This document shows positions 34,620 through 42,646 of a stretch of DNA of 45,006 nt, one piece after another (the stretch's first letter is position 1; each line of letters begins with the position of its first letter). Location: contig JAGOAZ010000019.1 in NCBI GenBank assembly GCA_017983675.1, positions 1 to 45,006 of the forward strand, written 5' to 3'. Under the pieces are notes generated by a model. That model was not told the origin of the DNA. It saw only the letters and a program-made list of their open reading frames with translations, and made no database searches. Origin of the DNA: Fluviicola sp. Its GTDB lineage: Bacteria > Bacteroidota > Bacteroidia > Flavobacteriales_D > Crocinitomicaceae. The position numbers and the translations under genes were made by a program.

Positions 34620-35036
34620 ATGAAAATAAATGTCAGTGACCTTATCGAACAAAAAGCTTATGATAAAGTAGTTGAAATGCTTGTTGAATTCAACAAGATA
34701 CACGTTCAAAACCACGAAAATGATAAGCCCATTGAAATAATCGTACGGAACGACTTTGATGAAATTATTGGTGGTTTATATGGTCGGTCGATTTGGGGAA
34801 CGCTTGAAATTAAAACATTTGTTGTAAAAAGCGAAAACAGAAACCAAGGAATTGGGAGTCGTTTAATGATGGCAGCGGAACATGAAGCACTAAAAAGAAA
34901 TTGCAGTTTTATCAGTTTGGACACATTTTCATTTCAAGCACCAGGTTTTTATGAAAAAATAGGCTTCAAAAGGATTGGAGTTGAGCTTGATTACCCGAAA
35001 GGCCATGCGAAATATTATTTCAGAAAAGAATTATAG
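34620..35036 (+). CDS. GNAT family N-acetyltransferase
   Basis: The protein has 138 residues. The acetyl-CoA binding motif is FVVKSENRNQGIGSRLM (R/Q-x-x-G-x-G), preceded by GGLYGRSIWGTLEIKT and followed by SFQAPGFYEKIGFKRIG, the usual motif B of the fold. The substrate is not predictable. It starts 97 nt after the methyltransferase gene and 35 nt before the hydrolase gene, so a loose rightward cluster of small accessory enzymes is plausible. Confidence 0.88.
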   Translation: MKINVSDLIEQKAYDKVVEMLVEFNKIHVQNHENDKPIEIIVRNDFDEIIGGLYGRSIWGTLEIKTFVVKSENRNQGIGSRLMMAAEHEALKRNCSFISLDTFSFQAPGFYEKIGFKRIGVELDYPKGHAKYYFRKEL

Positions 35037-35071
35037 CAGTTTATTTTGTAATTTTTCATAGTTTAAAATCA

Positions 35072-35668
35072 ATGGATAAAATAATTCTACTTTCCGATTT
35101 ATGGGGAAAACGAAATTCAAATTGGATAAGTCACTATGTTGCAGCTTTAGAAAATCATTTTGAAGTGATCTTTTATGATTGTTGTGAATTGGCTGAAATA
35201 ACGGTTGTTGACAATTCGCAAGAAAAAATTCATCAACAATTCATGAATGGTGGAGTAGAAAGAGCGGTCAGTAAATTACTTCAAAAAGAAATTGCTTGTA
35301 ATCATATTTTGGGTTTTAGCATTGGTGGATTAATTGCATGGAAAGCAATTCTTGAGGGGTTGAATGTTGAAAGTTTGACCACCATCTCGTCAACTAGATT
35401 AAGATTCGAAGAAGTTCGACCAACTTGTGAAATCAATTTGTTTTATGCGGAAAATGACCTGTTTAAACCAAGTCTCGACTGGAGTTTAAAACATGATCTT
35501 AAAATGAACATTGTTGATAATGAATCACACGATTTTTACAGGAACCAAATTACAGCAAGCTTGGTTTGTGATGAAATTTCTCGACGTTTTTCAAAAACAA
35601 ATAATTCGTCACAAAAAAAAATGCGTCACTTTCGCAACGCATTTTCTTCGTTCAATATTATGATTTAA
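35072..35668 (+). CDS. Alpha/beta-hydrolase fold protein
   Basis: The protein has 198 residues. The nucleophile elbow is GFSIGG (Ser83), followed by candidates Asp129 (YAENDLF) and His153 (ESHDFY), giving a plausible catalytic triad. The size is at the small end for such hydrolases. The last ~17 residues (KKMRHFRNAFSSFNIMI) are encoded across the terminator hairpin at 35618-35645, so the native stop may have been lost or the tail may be nonfunctional. The stop overlaps the trxB stop codon by 4 nt. The substrate is unknown. Confidence 0.72.
   Translation: MDKIILLSDLWGKRNSNWISHYVAALENHFEVIFYDCCELAEITVVDNSQEKIHQQFMNGGVERAVSKLLQKEIACNHILGFSIGGLIAWKAILEGLNVESLTTISSTRLRFEEVRPTCEINLFYAENDLFKPSLDWSLKHDLKMNIVDNESHDFYRNQITASLVCDEISRRFSKTNNSSQKKMRHFRNAFSSFNIMI
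35618..35645. terminator. Bidirectional terminator inside the hydrolase 3' end
   Basis: AAAATGCGT (35618-35626) pairs with ACGCATTTT (35637-35645), a 9-bp perfect stem with a 10-nt loop; an A run lies on the left. In the leftward direction it follows the trxB stop by about 20 nt, so it most likely serves trxB; it overlaps the end of the rightward hydrolase gene. Confidence 0.75.
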
Positions 35669-36612
35669 TGACCTTTTGCAGCCAAGTAACGTTCTGCATC
35701 TAAAGCAGCCATACAACCTGTTCCCGCAGCAGTAATTGCTTGGCGGTAATTTCTATCTGCAGCGTCACCTGCAACAAATACACCTGGTACGTTTGTATAC
35801 GATGTTCCTGGTTTTTCGTATTTGATGTAACCTGTTTCATCTAAGTTGATGAAGTCTTTGAAAATATCTGTGTTTGGTTTGTGACCAATAGCAACGAAAA
35901 ATCCAGTACAAGGAATGTCCATTTCTTCACCAGTCACGTTGTTTTTAACTTTAGCAGCGGTAACACCATTTCCATCACCTAACACTTCTGCTGTTTCAGT
36001 ATTGTGTAAAATCGTGATGTTTTCTGTGTTGCGCACACGATCAGCCATGATTTTAGACGCTCTAAATACATCTGTTCGCACCAACATCGTCACTTTCGAA
36101 CATAATTTCGATAAGTAATGAGCTTCTTCACAAGCTGAATCTCCTGCACCAACGATGACAACTTCTTGCCCGCGGTAGAAGAATCCGTCGCAAACTGCAC
36201 AAGCAGAAACACCACCACCAATTGATAAATAATGTTGTTCGGAAGGTAATCCTAAGTATTTTGCAGATGCTCCAGTTGAAATGATAATGGTATCGGCATG
36301 AATTTCGTGACCGCTTTCTGTCCAACATTTGTGCACATCTCCAGAGAAATCAACACGTGTGATAAATCCAGAACGAATATCAGTTTCAAAACGTTTCGCT
36401 TGTGCTTCTAATTGAACCATCATCTCAGGTCCAGAAATTCCATCAGGATATCCAGGAAAGTTTTCAACTTCGTTCGTTGTCGTTAACTGTCCTCCAGGTT
36501 GCATTCCTTGGTACATGATTGGGTGCATGTCTGCACGTGCTGCATATATTGCTGCTGTATATCCCGCTGGACCAGATCCAATAATCAGACATTTTGTTTT
36601 TTCTGCGCTCAT
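35665..36612 (-). CDS. trxB: Thioredoxin-disulfide reductase
   Basis: FAD/NADPH flavoenzyme that reduces thioredoxin. It has 315 residues. FAD motif GSGPAGYTAAIYAARA is at the N-terminus. The redox pair is Cys138-Ala-Val-Cys141 in SACAVCDGFF. The NADPH motif GAGDSACEEAHYLSKLC and the C-terminal FVAGDAADRNYRQAITAAGTG are typical. It is the last gene of the BatA - dihydroorotase-like - methyltransferase - trxB run, starting 31 nt after the previous gene, and may also have its own promoter. Confidence 0.95.
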   Translation of the reverse strand: MSAEKTKCLIIGSGPAGYTAAIYAARADMHPIMYQGMQPGGQLTTTNEVENFPGYPDGISGPEMMVQLEAQAKRFETDIRSGFITRVDFSGDVHKCWTESGHEIHADTIIISTGASAKYLGLPSEQHYLSIGGGVSACAVCDGFFYRGQEVVIVGAGDSACEEAHYLSKLCSKVTMLVRTDVFRASKIMADRVRNTENITILHNTETAEVLGDGNGVTAAKVKNNVTGEEMDIPCTGFFVAIGHKPNTDIFKDFINLDETGYIKYEKPGTSYTNVPGVFVAGDAADRNYRQAITAAGTGCMAALDAERYLAAKGH

Positions 36613-36643
36613 TGTTTGTGTGATTTTATTAATTTTTTGTTTG

Positions 36644-37201
36644 TTATTTACTGCACGTATAGATAAATGCAGGAGGGAAGTTTGCCGGTGTAAATGAAAT
36701 TGATACGTTTTGAAATACTTTTTTTATCGATTTCTTCGCGTTCAACGAATATTGAAATTGAATAAATCGTGCGTTATCATTCAAAACTGCATGACTTTCT
36801 TGAATCAAACTCGTGCGCAATGCTTCAGGGAAATTCGCCAAAGGCAAAGAAGAAATAATAGCATCGGCTTTTTCCACGCCGTTTTTTACTAAATATTCGT
36901 GCATTTTTTCTGCAGAATCATGAATCAAATGTACGCGTGGATCGTTAATTTTCTTTTGCAACAACGAAATGAAGTTTTCATTCAATTCGAAAATCAAGAA
37001 TAACGCATCTGGACGCATTTTCTCAATGATTTTTCGTGTGAAAACCCCTGTTCCAGGTCCCAACTCAATAATCACCTTTGCTGATTGAAAATCAATCGGA
37101 TCGAGCATTTTCTTCGCAAGAAATCGTGAGCTAGGCGTCATTGACCCAACCATTTTTTTCTCTTTCCAAAAATTCTTTATGAAGGAACGCTTTTGATTCA
37201 T
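36644..37201 (-). CDS. Phospholipid/rRNA methyltransferase-like protein (PmtA-like)
   Basis: The protein has 185 residues. The SAM motif [13 protein letters not shown] lies near residues 46-58, with [14 protein letters not shown] after it and the NPPY-like position occupied by [10 protein letters not shown]. PmtA-type phosphatidylethanolamine N-methyltransferases and the KsgA-like fold share this pattern: [17 protein letters not shown] is the characteristic N-terminal membrane-contact helix of PmtA-like enzymes. Phospholipid methylation is the best guess. The start overlaps the stop of the dihydroorotase-like gene by 4 nt, so translation is coupled. Confidence 0.75.
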   Translation of the reverse strand: MNQKRSFIKNFWKEKKMVGSMTPSSRFLAKKMLDPIDFQSAKVIIELGPGTGVFTRKIIEKMRPDALFLIFELNENFISLLQKKINDPRVHLIHDSAEKMHEYLVKNGVEKADAIISSLPLANFPEALRTSLIQESHAVLNDNARFIQFQYSLNAKKSIKKVFQNVSISFTPANFPPAFIYTCSK

Positions 37202-38466
37202 GCTTCGATTTCTTTCAATGCGAATTTACCATTATTCACAATTCCATAAACGTATCCGCTCAATTCTTTTTTGTAAACAGGCGAATTTGTTGTTGCGATT
37301 TGATTATTTGACGCATCAAACGTCCACTTTTTGTCCAAACTAAAAATGGTAATATCTGCTTGTTGTCCAATTTCAATCGATTGGTTCCCCAAATTTAATA
37401 ATGCGCGACTTTTGGAAGTTAGTGCTTGAACGACAGTGTTTAAATCAAATTCTGGACAAGCACGCAATTCACTAAACAAGGTTTGTAATGTACTGTTTCC
37501 AAAATTTGCTAAGTCGAATTCCAAGTCAGTTTCTTCGCTATCGTTTGGATGGTGATCGGAAACGATGCAATCAATTGTGCCATCTTTCAAGCCAGCCCAC
37601 AACGCTAAGCGGTCGTTTTCTGTTCTGAACGGCGGCATGACTTTGAAATTGACATCAAAATTCAACACAGCAGTTTCGTTATAGATCAAATGTTGCGCAT
37701 GAACGTCAGCGCTGATATCCAGTCCTTTTTGTTTCGCTGCACGAATCAAAGCAACCGATTCAGCGCAGGAAAGTCCTGTTACATGTAGTTTTCCACCCGT
37801 GTATTCCAACAAGCGGATATTGCGTTCCAATTGAATGATTTCACTAATTGTTGGATCAGCTTTTAAGCCTGTTTTTGTAGATGCTTCGCCTTCGTTGACC
37901 ATTCCTGATCCGGAAATAGATTTATCGTGTGGAAAAGTGACAATAGTACCGTCAAAGTTTTTGGCGTACAACAAAGCGCGGTAGAGAATTCCACCATTGA
38001 CTGCTTGCATATCGTCAGAAAACAATTTCACTCCAGACTGATTCATATCAAACATTTCTGCCAAATGCGAACCATCATTTCCTTTTGTGATACAACCCAT
38101 TGGATGAATGGAAGTAACTGCGTTTTCTGCTTTTCGCAAAATATATTCCACAATCGTTTTGTTGTCAACAACGGGGTGCGTGGAAGGTAAAGCAGCAACA
38201 TGAGTAAATCCGCCAAATGCAGCAGCATCAAGTCCAGATTGGATAGTTGACTTGTGTTCTTCACCTGGATCGCTGAAATGTGCTTTTAAATCAACCCATC
38301 CCATTGAAACTTTCACGTTTGCTTCGTCAACAACCAGCGCATCTTCTGCTGTTAGTTGTTTTTCAAACGCTTGAATGACTCCGTCAACGATTAGCAAATC
38401 ACCCGTTTGATTGTTCAAGCTGGATTGTTTGTCAACGATTGTAGCGTTTTTCACGAGTATTTTCAT
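37198..38466 (-). CDS. pyrC: Dihydroorotase-like amidohydrolase, probably inactive
   Basis: The protein has 422 residues of amidohydrolase fold. Dihydroorotases close a ring in pyrimidine synthesis with two zinc ions. The usual DxHxHxR..PG motif reads here [10 protein letters not shown] (Lys61, His63, Ser65), so the first metal His and the substrate Arg are absent. The later histidine ligands also appear lost: VTFPHDK has Phe178, and LHVTGLS has Gly231. The Asp motif SDHHP is kept. Non-catalytic PyrC' partners of aspartate transcarbamoylase are known in Pseudomonas; this may be similar, or a repurposed paralogue. It overlaps the downstream methyltransferase and follows the BatA-like gene by 12 nt. 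Confidence 0.82.
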   Translation of the reverse strand: MKILVKNATIVDKQSSLNNQTGDLLIVDGVIQAFEKQLTAEDALVVDEANVKVSMGWVDLKAHFSDPGEEHKSTIQSGLDAAAFGGFTHVAALPSTHPVVDNKTIVEYILRKAENAVTSIHPMGCITKGNDGSHLAEMFDMNQSGVKLFSDDMQAVNGGILYRALLYAKNFDGTIVTFPHDKSISGSGMVNEGEASTKTGLKADPTISEIIQLERNIRLLEYTGGKLHVTGLSCAESVALIRAAKQKGLDISADVHAQHLIYNETAVLNFDVNFKVMPPFRTENDRLALWAGLKDGTIDCIVSDHHPNDSEETDLEFDLANFGNSTLQTLFSELRACPEFDLNTVVQALTSKSRALLNLGNQSIEIGQQADITIFSLDKKWTFDASNNQIATTNSPVYKKELSGYVYGIVNNGKFALKEIEA

Positions 38467-38478
38467 CTTATTTACCCT

Positions 38479-40530
38479 TTACTTTTTTAATAAATGTATG
38501 ACGGCCATTTCTGCTAACAAAAAGACAAGCGCAAAAATAACACACCATTTCCAATAGGAGATGGGTTGCGTCAATGTTAAAAATGATGCGCCTGACCAAC
38601 CAAGTGCATCGGATATTTTTTCTACTTTATATGCTGCGTCAGAAAATTCTTGAGCTAATTCACTGCTTGTAAACGCTGCGATTTTTGATTCTTTTCTATC
38701 GTAATTCAAAGATAATTTTCCGCAAGCATCACTTCCTTTTTGAATCGAATAATTTCCAGCAACCAAGCGACGAATCGCTTCAATTCCTTGAATGGAAAGG
38801 AGTGTGTTGTTTTTTTGTGTCAAGGTTCTTGGAATGTAATCACAAGAAGAACCAATGATATGGAACGGTTGATCGTTGTTGGTGTTTTCAGAAGTGACAG
38901 GGTAGGCTTTGCTATTTCCAATCGTTAAAAAATACGGACGACTTTGTTGACTCAATTCAGCTGTTCGTAAAATTATTGTTGAAAATAATTGATTACTAGT
39001 AAATGAACTGTGTTCATTGTCCAACGAAACGGAAGCGAGATAAACGGGATACTTTCCTGTGCTTTTCGTAAAGAAAGGAGCGCCATTTTGAAAACGCATT
39101 AAATCAACTGCTTGCGTGGTGCTGTTTTTGGTTGTTCGGTAACTCTTTTTTGCAGCGGGAAGCGAAATGTTATCTGGTTTTTTTTCAAAAACACCATCAA
39201 AATAAGCATCCGACGTAGTGATTGATTGCACCGATAAATCTGCTTCGTACAAACCGCTTAGTTGCGGCATTGCAAGGTTCGATAACAAATTGTTCCAAGC
39301 GCTGATGGTTGCATTTTTTCCTGGGAAAAGTAATAATGTCACGCCATTTTTCGCAGCTTCAACGAGTTGGGATTGGAGGTTTGGCGAAATATTATTCAAG
39401 CCATTAAGAATAATCAAATCACTGCTTTCGCTTGCTATGCGCTCGTTTTTACCGATCGATTTCGTGGCGTAAAAATTATCGAGTTTCAAAACACGTTCAA
39501 TGTTTGAAACAGCATCTTCGCCATTGATTAATAAAACAGTTGCTTGCTTTTTTACTTCGTAATTAAAGTAAAACGCGTCGTCTTGCATGAGTTGTTTGTC
39601 ATTGATAGTGGCGCTACAAGCAATCATTCCTGTTTGATTGTTGAAATAGCTCAATTCAACGGTATCTGTTCCATTAGTTGAAAGGTGTGCAAACAAATCG
39701 CGTTGCATTTTACCGATTTTCAACGAAACCTCCGTGTTTTTGGCAATTTCTTTTCCTTCGTTTTTAACGCGAACAAAAACAGTTTCCTTGCGGTTCAATT
39801 TATGTGTTGGACTTTCAAACCAAATGGAATCAATGTATAAGTTCGATTGCGCAACAGGTTTTAGAATAACGGGATAAACGAAGTTGTTCGGGAATTGTTT
39901 AGCGGTTATTTTCCCAAAAGTATTTTTTTGAAAATCAGACAAATAAACAAGTTGAGCTGTCGAAATACGACTGCCATTACGTTTTGCATCTGAAATGTAT
40001 TGCTGCCACCAATTTGCAACATCATTGAACGAACGTACGAGGGGTGAATACGTGATTTTATCTAACTGTTCGATCAAAGCCGCTTTCGTATGCACTTGTT
40101 TTTCATCACCACTTAAATCGTTTGTAAACAAAATGAAACGTGCATCACGTGGTGCTTTTTCTCCAATCGATTTTGCGAGTTCTTTGGCTTGTGATAACAA
40201 CTCGCCATTTTCACCAATTTGAGACATGGAAAATGAATTGTCTAGAAATATCCCAATTATAGGTTGCGCAGCCGTTTGTTTGTTTCCTGAAAGCGGTTTG
40301 TAGGGTTGTGCAAATGCGAAAACGATGCATGCGAATGCCAAAGCACGTAATGCGAAAATAATCCATCGTTTTAATTTACGCGTGCTTTTTTGCTCTTGTT
40401 CAATTGATTTTAAGAACGTTAAACTTGAAAAGAAAACAGTTTTGTATCTTTTGAAATGGAAAAGATGAATTAAAAGCGGAATAAGAATAACCGCAAGGGC
40501 AAATAAAAACTCAGGATAAACCCACTTCAT
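38479..40530 (-). CDS. BatA-like membrane protein with VWA-type domain
   Basis: The protein has 683 residues. The N-terminus (YPEFLFALAVILIPLLIHLF) is the BatA/aerotolerance N-terminal membrane segment with the conserved HLFHFKRYK, and a second segment is at about 57-73. A metal site Asp97-x-Ser99-x-Ser101 (DNSFS) starts a VWA-like domain. A further ~500 residues are probably periplasmic, with a C-terminal membrane helix (WCVIFALVFLLAEMAVI). Bat proteins are linked to envelope stress but poorly understood. It heads the cluster leading to trxB. Its -7 box lies 4 nt before the ATG. Confidence 0.85.
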   Translation of the reverse strand: MKWVYPEFLFALAVILIPLLIHLFHFKRYKTVFFSSLTFLKSIEQEQKSTRKLKRWIIFALRALAFACIVFAFAQPYKPLSGNKQTAAQPIIGIFLDNSFSMSQIGENGELLSQAKELAKSIGEKAPRDARFILFTNDLSGDEKQVHTKAALIEQLDKITYSPLVRSFNDVANWWQQYISDAKRNGSRISTAQLVYLSDFQKNTFGKITAKQFPNNFVYPVILKPVAQSNLYIDSIWFESPTHKLNRKETVFVRVKNEGKEIAKNTEVSLKIGKMQRDLFAHLSTNGTDTVELSYFNNQTGMIACSATINDKQLMQDDAFYFNYEVKKQATVLLINGEDAVSNIERVLKLDNFYATKSIGKNERIASESSDLIILNGLNNISPNLQSQLVEAAKNGVTLLLFPGKNATISAWNNLLSNLAMPQLSGLYEADLSVQSITTSDAYFDGVFEKKPDNISLPAAKKSYRTTKNSTTQAVDLMRFQNGAPFFTKSTGKYPVYLASVSLDNEHSSFTSNQLFSTIILRTAELSQQSRPYFLTIGNSKAYPVTSENTNNDQPFHIIGSSCDYIPRTLTQKNNTLLSIQGIEAIRRLVAGNYSIQKGSDACGKLSLNYDRKESKIAAFTSSELAQEFSDAAYKVEKISDALGWSGASFLTLTQPISYWKWCVIFALVFLLAEMAVIHLLKK

Positions 40531-40534
40531 ACAC

Positions 40535-40542
40535 CAAAGATA
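40535..40542 (-). promoter_or_regulatory. -7 element of the BatA-like gene
   Basis: TATCTTTG on the minus strand is followed by GTGT and then the ATG at 40530. The expected transcript start is 1 nt before the start codon. The N-terminal BatA motif begins right after the ATG, so the start codon cannot be moved downstream. No -33 TTG lies at the usual spacing. Confidence 0.6.
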
Positions 40543-40612
40543 AAACGATTTTCTCAGTATCGATAACCAATGTTAATAAAATGTAGTGATTGTTTAGAGA
40601 TAGTAGCTATAA

Positions 40613-40640
40613 TAAAAAAGCCCGCCAATTGACGAGCTTT
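40613..40640 (-). terminator. Intrinsic terminator after the PspC gene
   Basis: Minus-strand AAAGCTCG (40640-40633) and CGGGCTTT (40624-40617) form an 8-bp stem with one U-G pair, followed by a T-rich run. It lies 18 nt after the PspC stop codon. Confidence 0.7.
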
Positions 40641-40657
40641 AATTGTTCTATTTGATA

Positions 40658-42178
40658 TTAGTAATCATCTTCCCCGATAATCCAATGATTAATCGGTTCA
40701 CCCGCATAAATCATACCGTGTGAAGTTGTTGTAGGTTCGGTTGCTATGTTGTTGATAAATAGTTTTTTATTTGTCGGAACTTCAATGATAATTTCAACGT
40801 TATGTCCACTGATTCCATTCGTTATTGGGGAACTGTAAAAGGGAGAAATAAGTAATTTATTTCCCTTGATTTTCATCAAATGATTGATGGCTGTTGCACG
40901 GTGAATAGCTTTTTTTCTTGTTTCACCATGTGATGTGAATAGTTGATGCACATGGAATAAACTGTCTGATGAATTGCGGAATGTGAAATTCACCCCTTCA
41001 GAAATGATACGCTTGTTTTCAATTTGAATGAAGTCGATTCCTTTTGAAGTAACGATTTTCTTGTTGTTGCTAATCGTTGGTAATTCTTCCAAAAACAAAC
41101 TATCAGCTGAACTTGTCAACGTGGTGTTTTCAATTTCTGTAACGACAGAGTAATCACGTGCGATAGTAACCCCACCAAAAACAGCAACAATAATCCCGAT
41201 AACAATACTTGCGGCAATTGTAAGTAGCGTAAACGTAATGATGCGTTTCGCTTTCCCCAACAACATGCGGATTCCTAATGTCATGAAAAACAAGGGGAAA
41301 CCTAAGCCGATTAACCAAATTGCCGCCCAAAACAATTGAAATGCTTGATTAGATGGAACAGCTAAATGCAACAACGAACGCAAAGAGGTATACGTAGCAT
41401 CGCCAGAAACTGGAACGACTTCAATGTTTCCACTCTGCAATAAAATGAAGGAAATCAAGGATGTAAACGAAAAGAAAATAAAAATCACACCAAATACTTT
41501 TCCTAAAACAAGTCCGATGTTTTCAAAACGATTCGATAATTGACTGCCTTTTTGATCGACTTTGTGTGCGAAAGAATTGGCTGATTTTTCAAAACGTTTT
41601 GCCGCATTTTCAATTTCGCTTTTAATTGATTCAACGGTAACGGCTTGTCCTTTCATTTTCAACTTGTCAGCTGGCGTTTTCGCATTCGGAACAACAATCC
41701 ACAAGACGATGTACGTTAATCCACCAAATCCAAGAAACAGGAGTAAAATGAAAATAATTTTCACGATGACAGGATCGATGGCTAAGTAATTTGCCAATCC
41801 CGTACAAACCCCAGCAATGCTTCCGTTTTCAACATCTCTGTATAATCTTTTCGGTGCTGGACCACTTTCCGTTTGTTGGAAGTTGTTGGTTTGATGCGCG
41901 GTGTTTTCATCTATTGGTTCATTGATTTCATCCGGATGCCCCAATGATTCAATTGCTTCGGTTACTTCTTTTAACGTAACAACTTGTTGGCCATTCGCTG
42001 TTTGTTGACTCAATAATTCAGCGCAACGCATCTCAATGTCTTCCATGATTTCGAGACTGCCGTCTTCGTTGTTAAAAGAAGCTTCCAAGGTTTTTAAATA
42101 ATCATTCAAGCGGCTGAAGGCATCTTCTTCGATGATGAATTGTTGTCTTCCTAAATGAATTGAAATTGTCTTTTTCAT
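40658..42178 (-). CDS. PspC domain membrane protein
   Basis: The protein has 506 residues. Residues 1-95 form a soluble helical domain (ISIHLGRQQFIIEEDAFSRL..YLKTLEASF, then a helix ending ESLGHPDEI). PspC domain at ~110-170: RDVENGSIAGVCTGLANYLAID and FGGLTYIVLWIVVPN. Three further membrane segments lie at about 230-345, and a C-terminal extracytoplasmic beta domain fills the rest (MKIKGNKLLISPF, EIIIEVPTNKKLFINNI). PspC belongs to the phage-shock, membrane-stress system. The first base of its start is 2 nt after the stop of the PadR gene, so it is the target of the PadR regulator, probably as an autoregulated operon. Confidence 0.88.
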   Translation of the reverse strand: MKKTISIHLGRQQFIIEEDAFSRLNDYLKTLEASFNNEDGSLEIMEDIEMRCAELLSQQTANGQQVVTLKEVTEAIESLGHPDEINEPIDENTAHQTNNFQQTESGPAPKRLYRDVENGSIAGVCTGLANYLAIDPVIVKIIFILLLFLGFGGLTYIVLWIVVPNAKTPADKLKMKGQAVTVESIKSEIENAAKRFEKSANSFAHKVDQKGSQLSNRFENIGLVLGKVFGVIFIFFSFTSLISFILLQSGNIEVVPVSGDATYTSLRSLLHLAVPSNQAFQLFWAAIWLIGLGFPLFFMTLGIRMLLGKAKRIITFTLLTIAASIVIGIIVAVFGGVTIARDYSVVTEIENTTLTSSADSLFLEELPTISNNKKIVTSKGIDFIQIENKRIISEGVNFTFRNSSDSLFHVHQLFTSHGETRKKAIHRATAINHLMKIKGNKLLISPFYSSPITNGISGHNVEIIIEVPTNKKLFINNIATEPTTTSHGMIYAGEPINHWIIGEDDY

Positions 42179-42180
42179 AC

Positions 42181-42504
42181 TTATTTTTTTAATGAGTTAA
42201 CAGCAGCGACTAGTTCGTCCCAAGTTGCTTGTAATTGAGTGAGTGATGCTTCTCCAAATGGAGTGATGGAATAATATTTCCGTGGAGGACCCGAAGTTGA
42301 TTCTTCCCAACGGTAGGTCAGTAATTCTGAATTCTTCAAACGCGTTAAAAGCGGGTAGAGGGTTCCTTCGACAACAATTAATTTGGCTTTTTTTAATTGT
42401 TCCAAAATCTCAGATGGATATGCTTCTTGCGTTGATAGAATATTCAAAATACAGAATTCCAGGATTCCTTTGCGCATTTGAGCTTGTGTATTATCAATAT
42501 TCAT
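42181..42504 (-). CDS. PadR family transcriptional regulator
   Basis: The protein has 107 residues, starting at MNIDNTQAQMRKGILEF. An in-frame extension of 18 codons upstream (from 42558) is rejected because it would read through the promoter. The winged-helix DNA-binding domain is visible in ILNILSTQEAYPSEILEQLK, VEGTLYPLLTRLKNSELL, and GPPRKYYSITPFGEASL, all PadR signatures. PadR repressors bind palindromic sites and often repress their own operon. Here an operator palindrome at 42541-42565 overlaps the -33 box. The partner is the PspC gene 2 nt downstream. Confidence 0.9.
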   Translation of the reverse strand: MNIDNTQAQMRKGILEFCILNILSTQEAYPSEILEQLKKAKLIVVEGTLYPLLTRLKNSELLTYRWEESTSGPPRKYYSITPFGEASLTQLQATWDELVAAVNSLKK

Positions 42505-42523
42505 TTTATTATTATTTTTTTTA

Positions 42524-42553
42524 CAAATATATGTAATCTTTAGTACTTTGCAA
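42524..42553 (-). promoter_or_regulatory. Promoter of the padR-pspC operon
   Basis: On the minus strand, TTG (42553-42551), 19 nt, TATATTTG (42531-42524): a full consensus match. The transcript would begin near 42520, 16 nt before the ATG at 42504. Confidence 0.85.
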
Positions 42554-42565
42554 TACATAGTACTA
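42541..42565. promoter_or_regulatory. Candidate PadR operator palindrome
   Basis: TAGTACT (42541-42547) and AGTACTA (42559-42565) are a perfect inverted repeat. Pairing continues inward for 3 of 5 more positions, so 10 of 12 positions match in a 25-nt palindrome. It covers the -33 box. Confidence 0.7.
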
Positions 42566-42590
42566 TAAAAATAAAAAAAATAATTCTTTG

Positions 42591-42627
42591 AACAAAAAAA
42601 AAGTCCTGATATTGCTATCAGGACTTT
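42591..42627 (-). terminator. Intrinsic terminator of rpsA
   Basis: Minus strand AAAGTCCTGATA / TATCAGGACTTT is a 12-bp perfect stem (42600-42611 with 42616-42627) with a TTGC/GCAA loop, then a long T run. It lies 20 nt after the rpsA stop. Confidence 0.9.
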
Positions 42628-42646
42628 CTGTATGAGTAGAGGGGGA

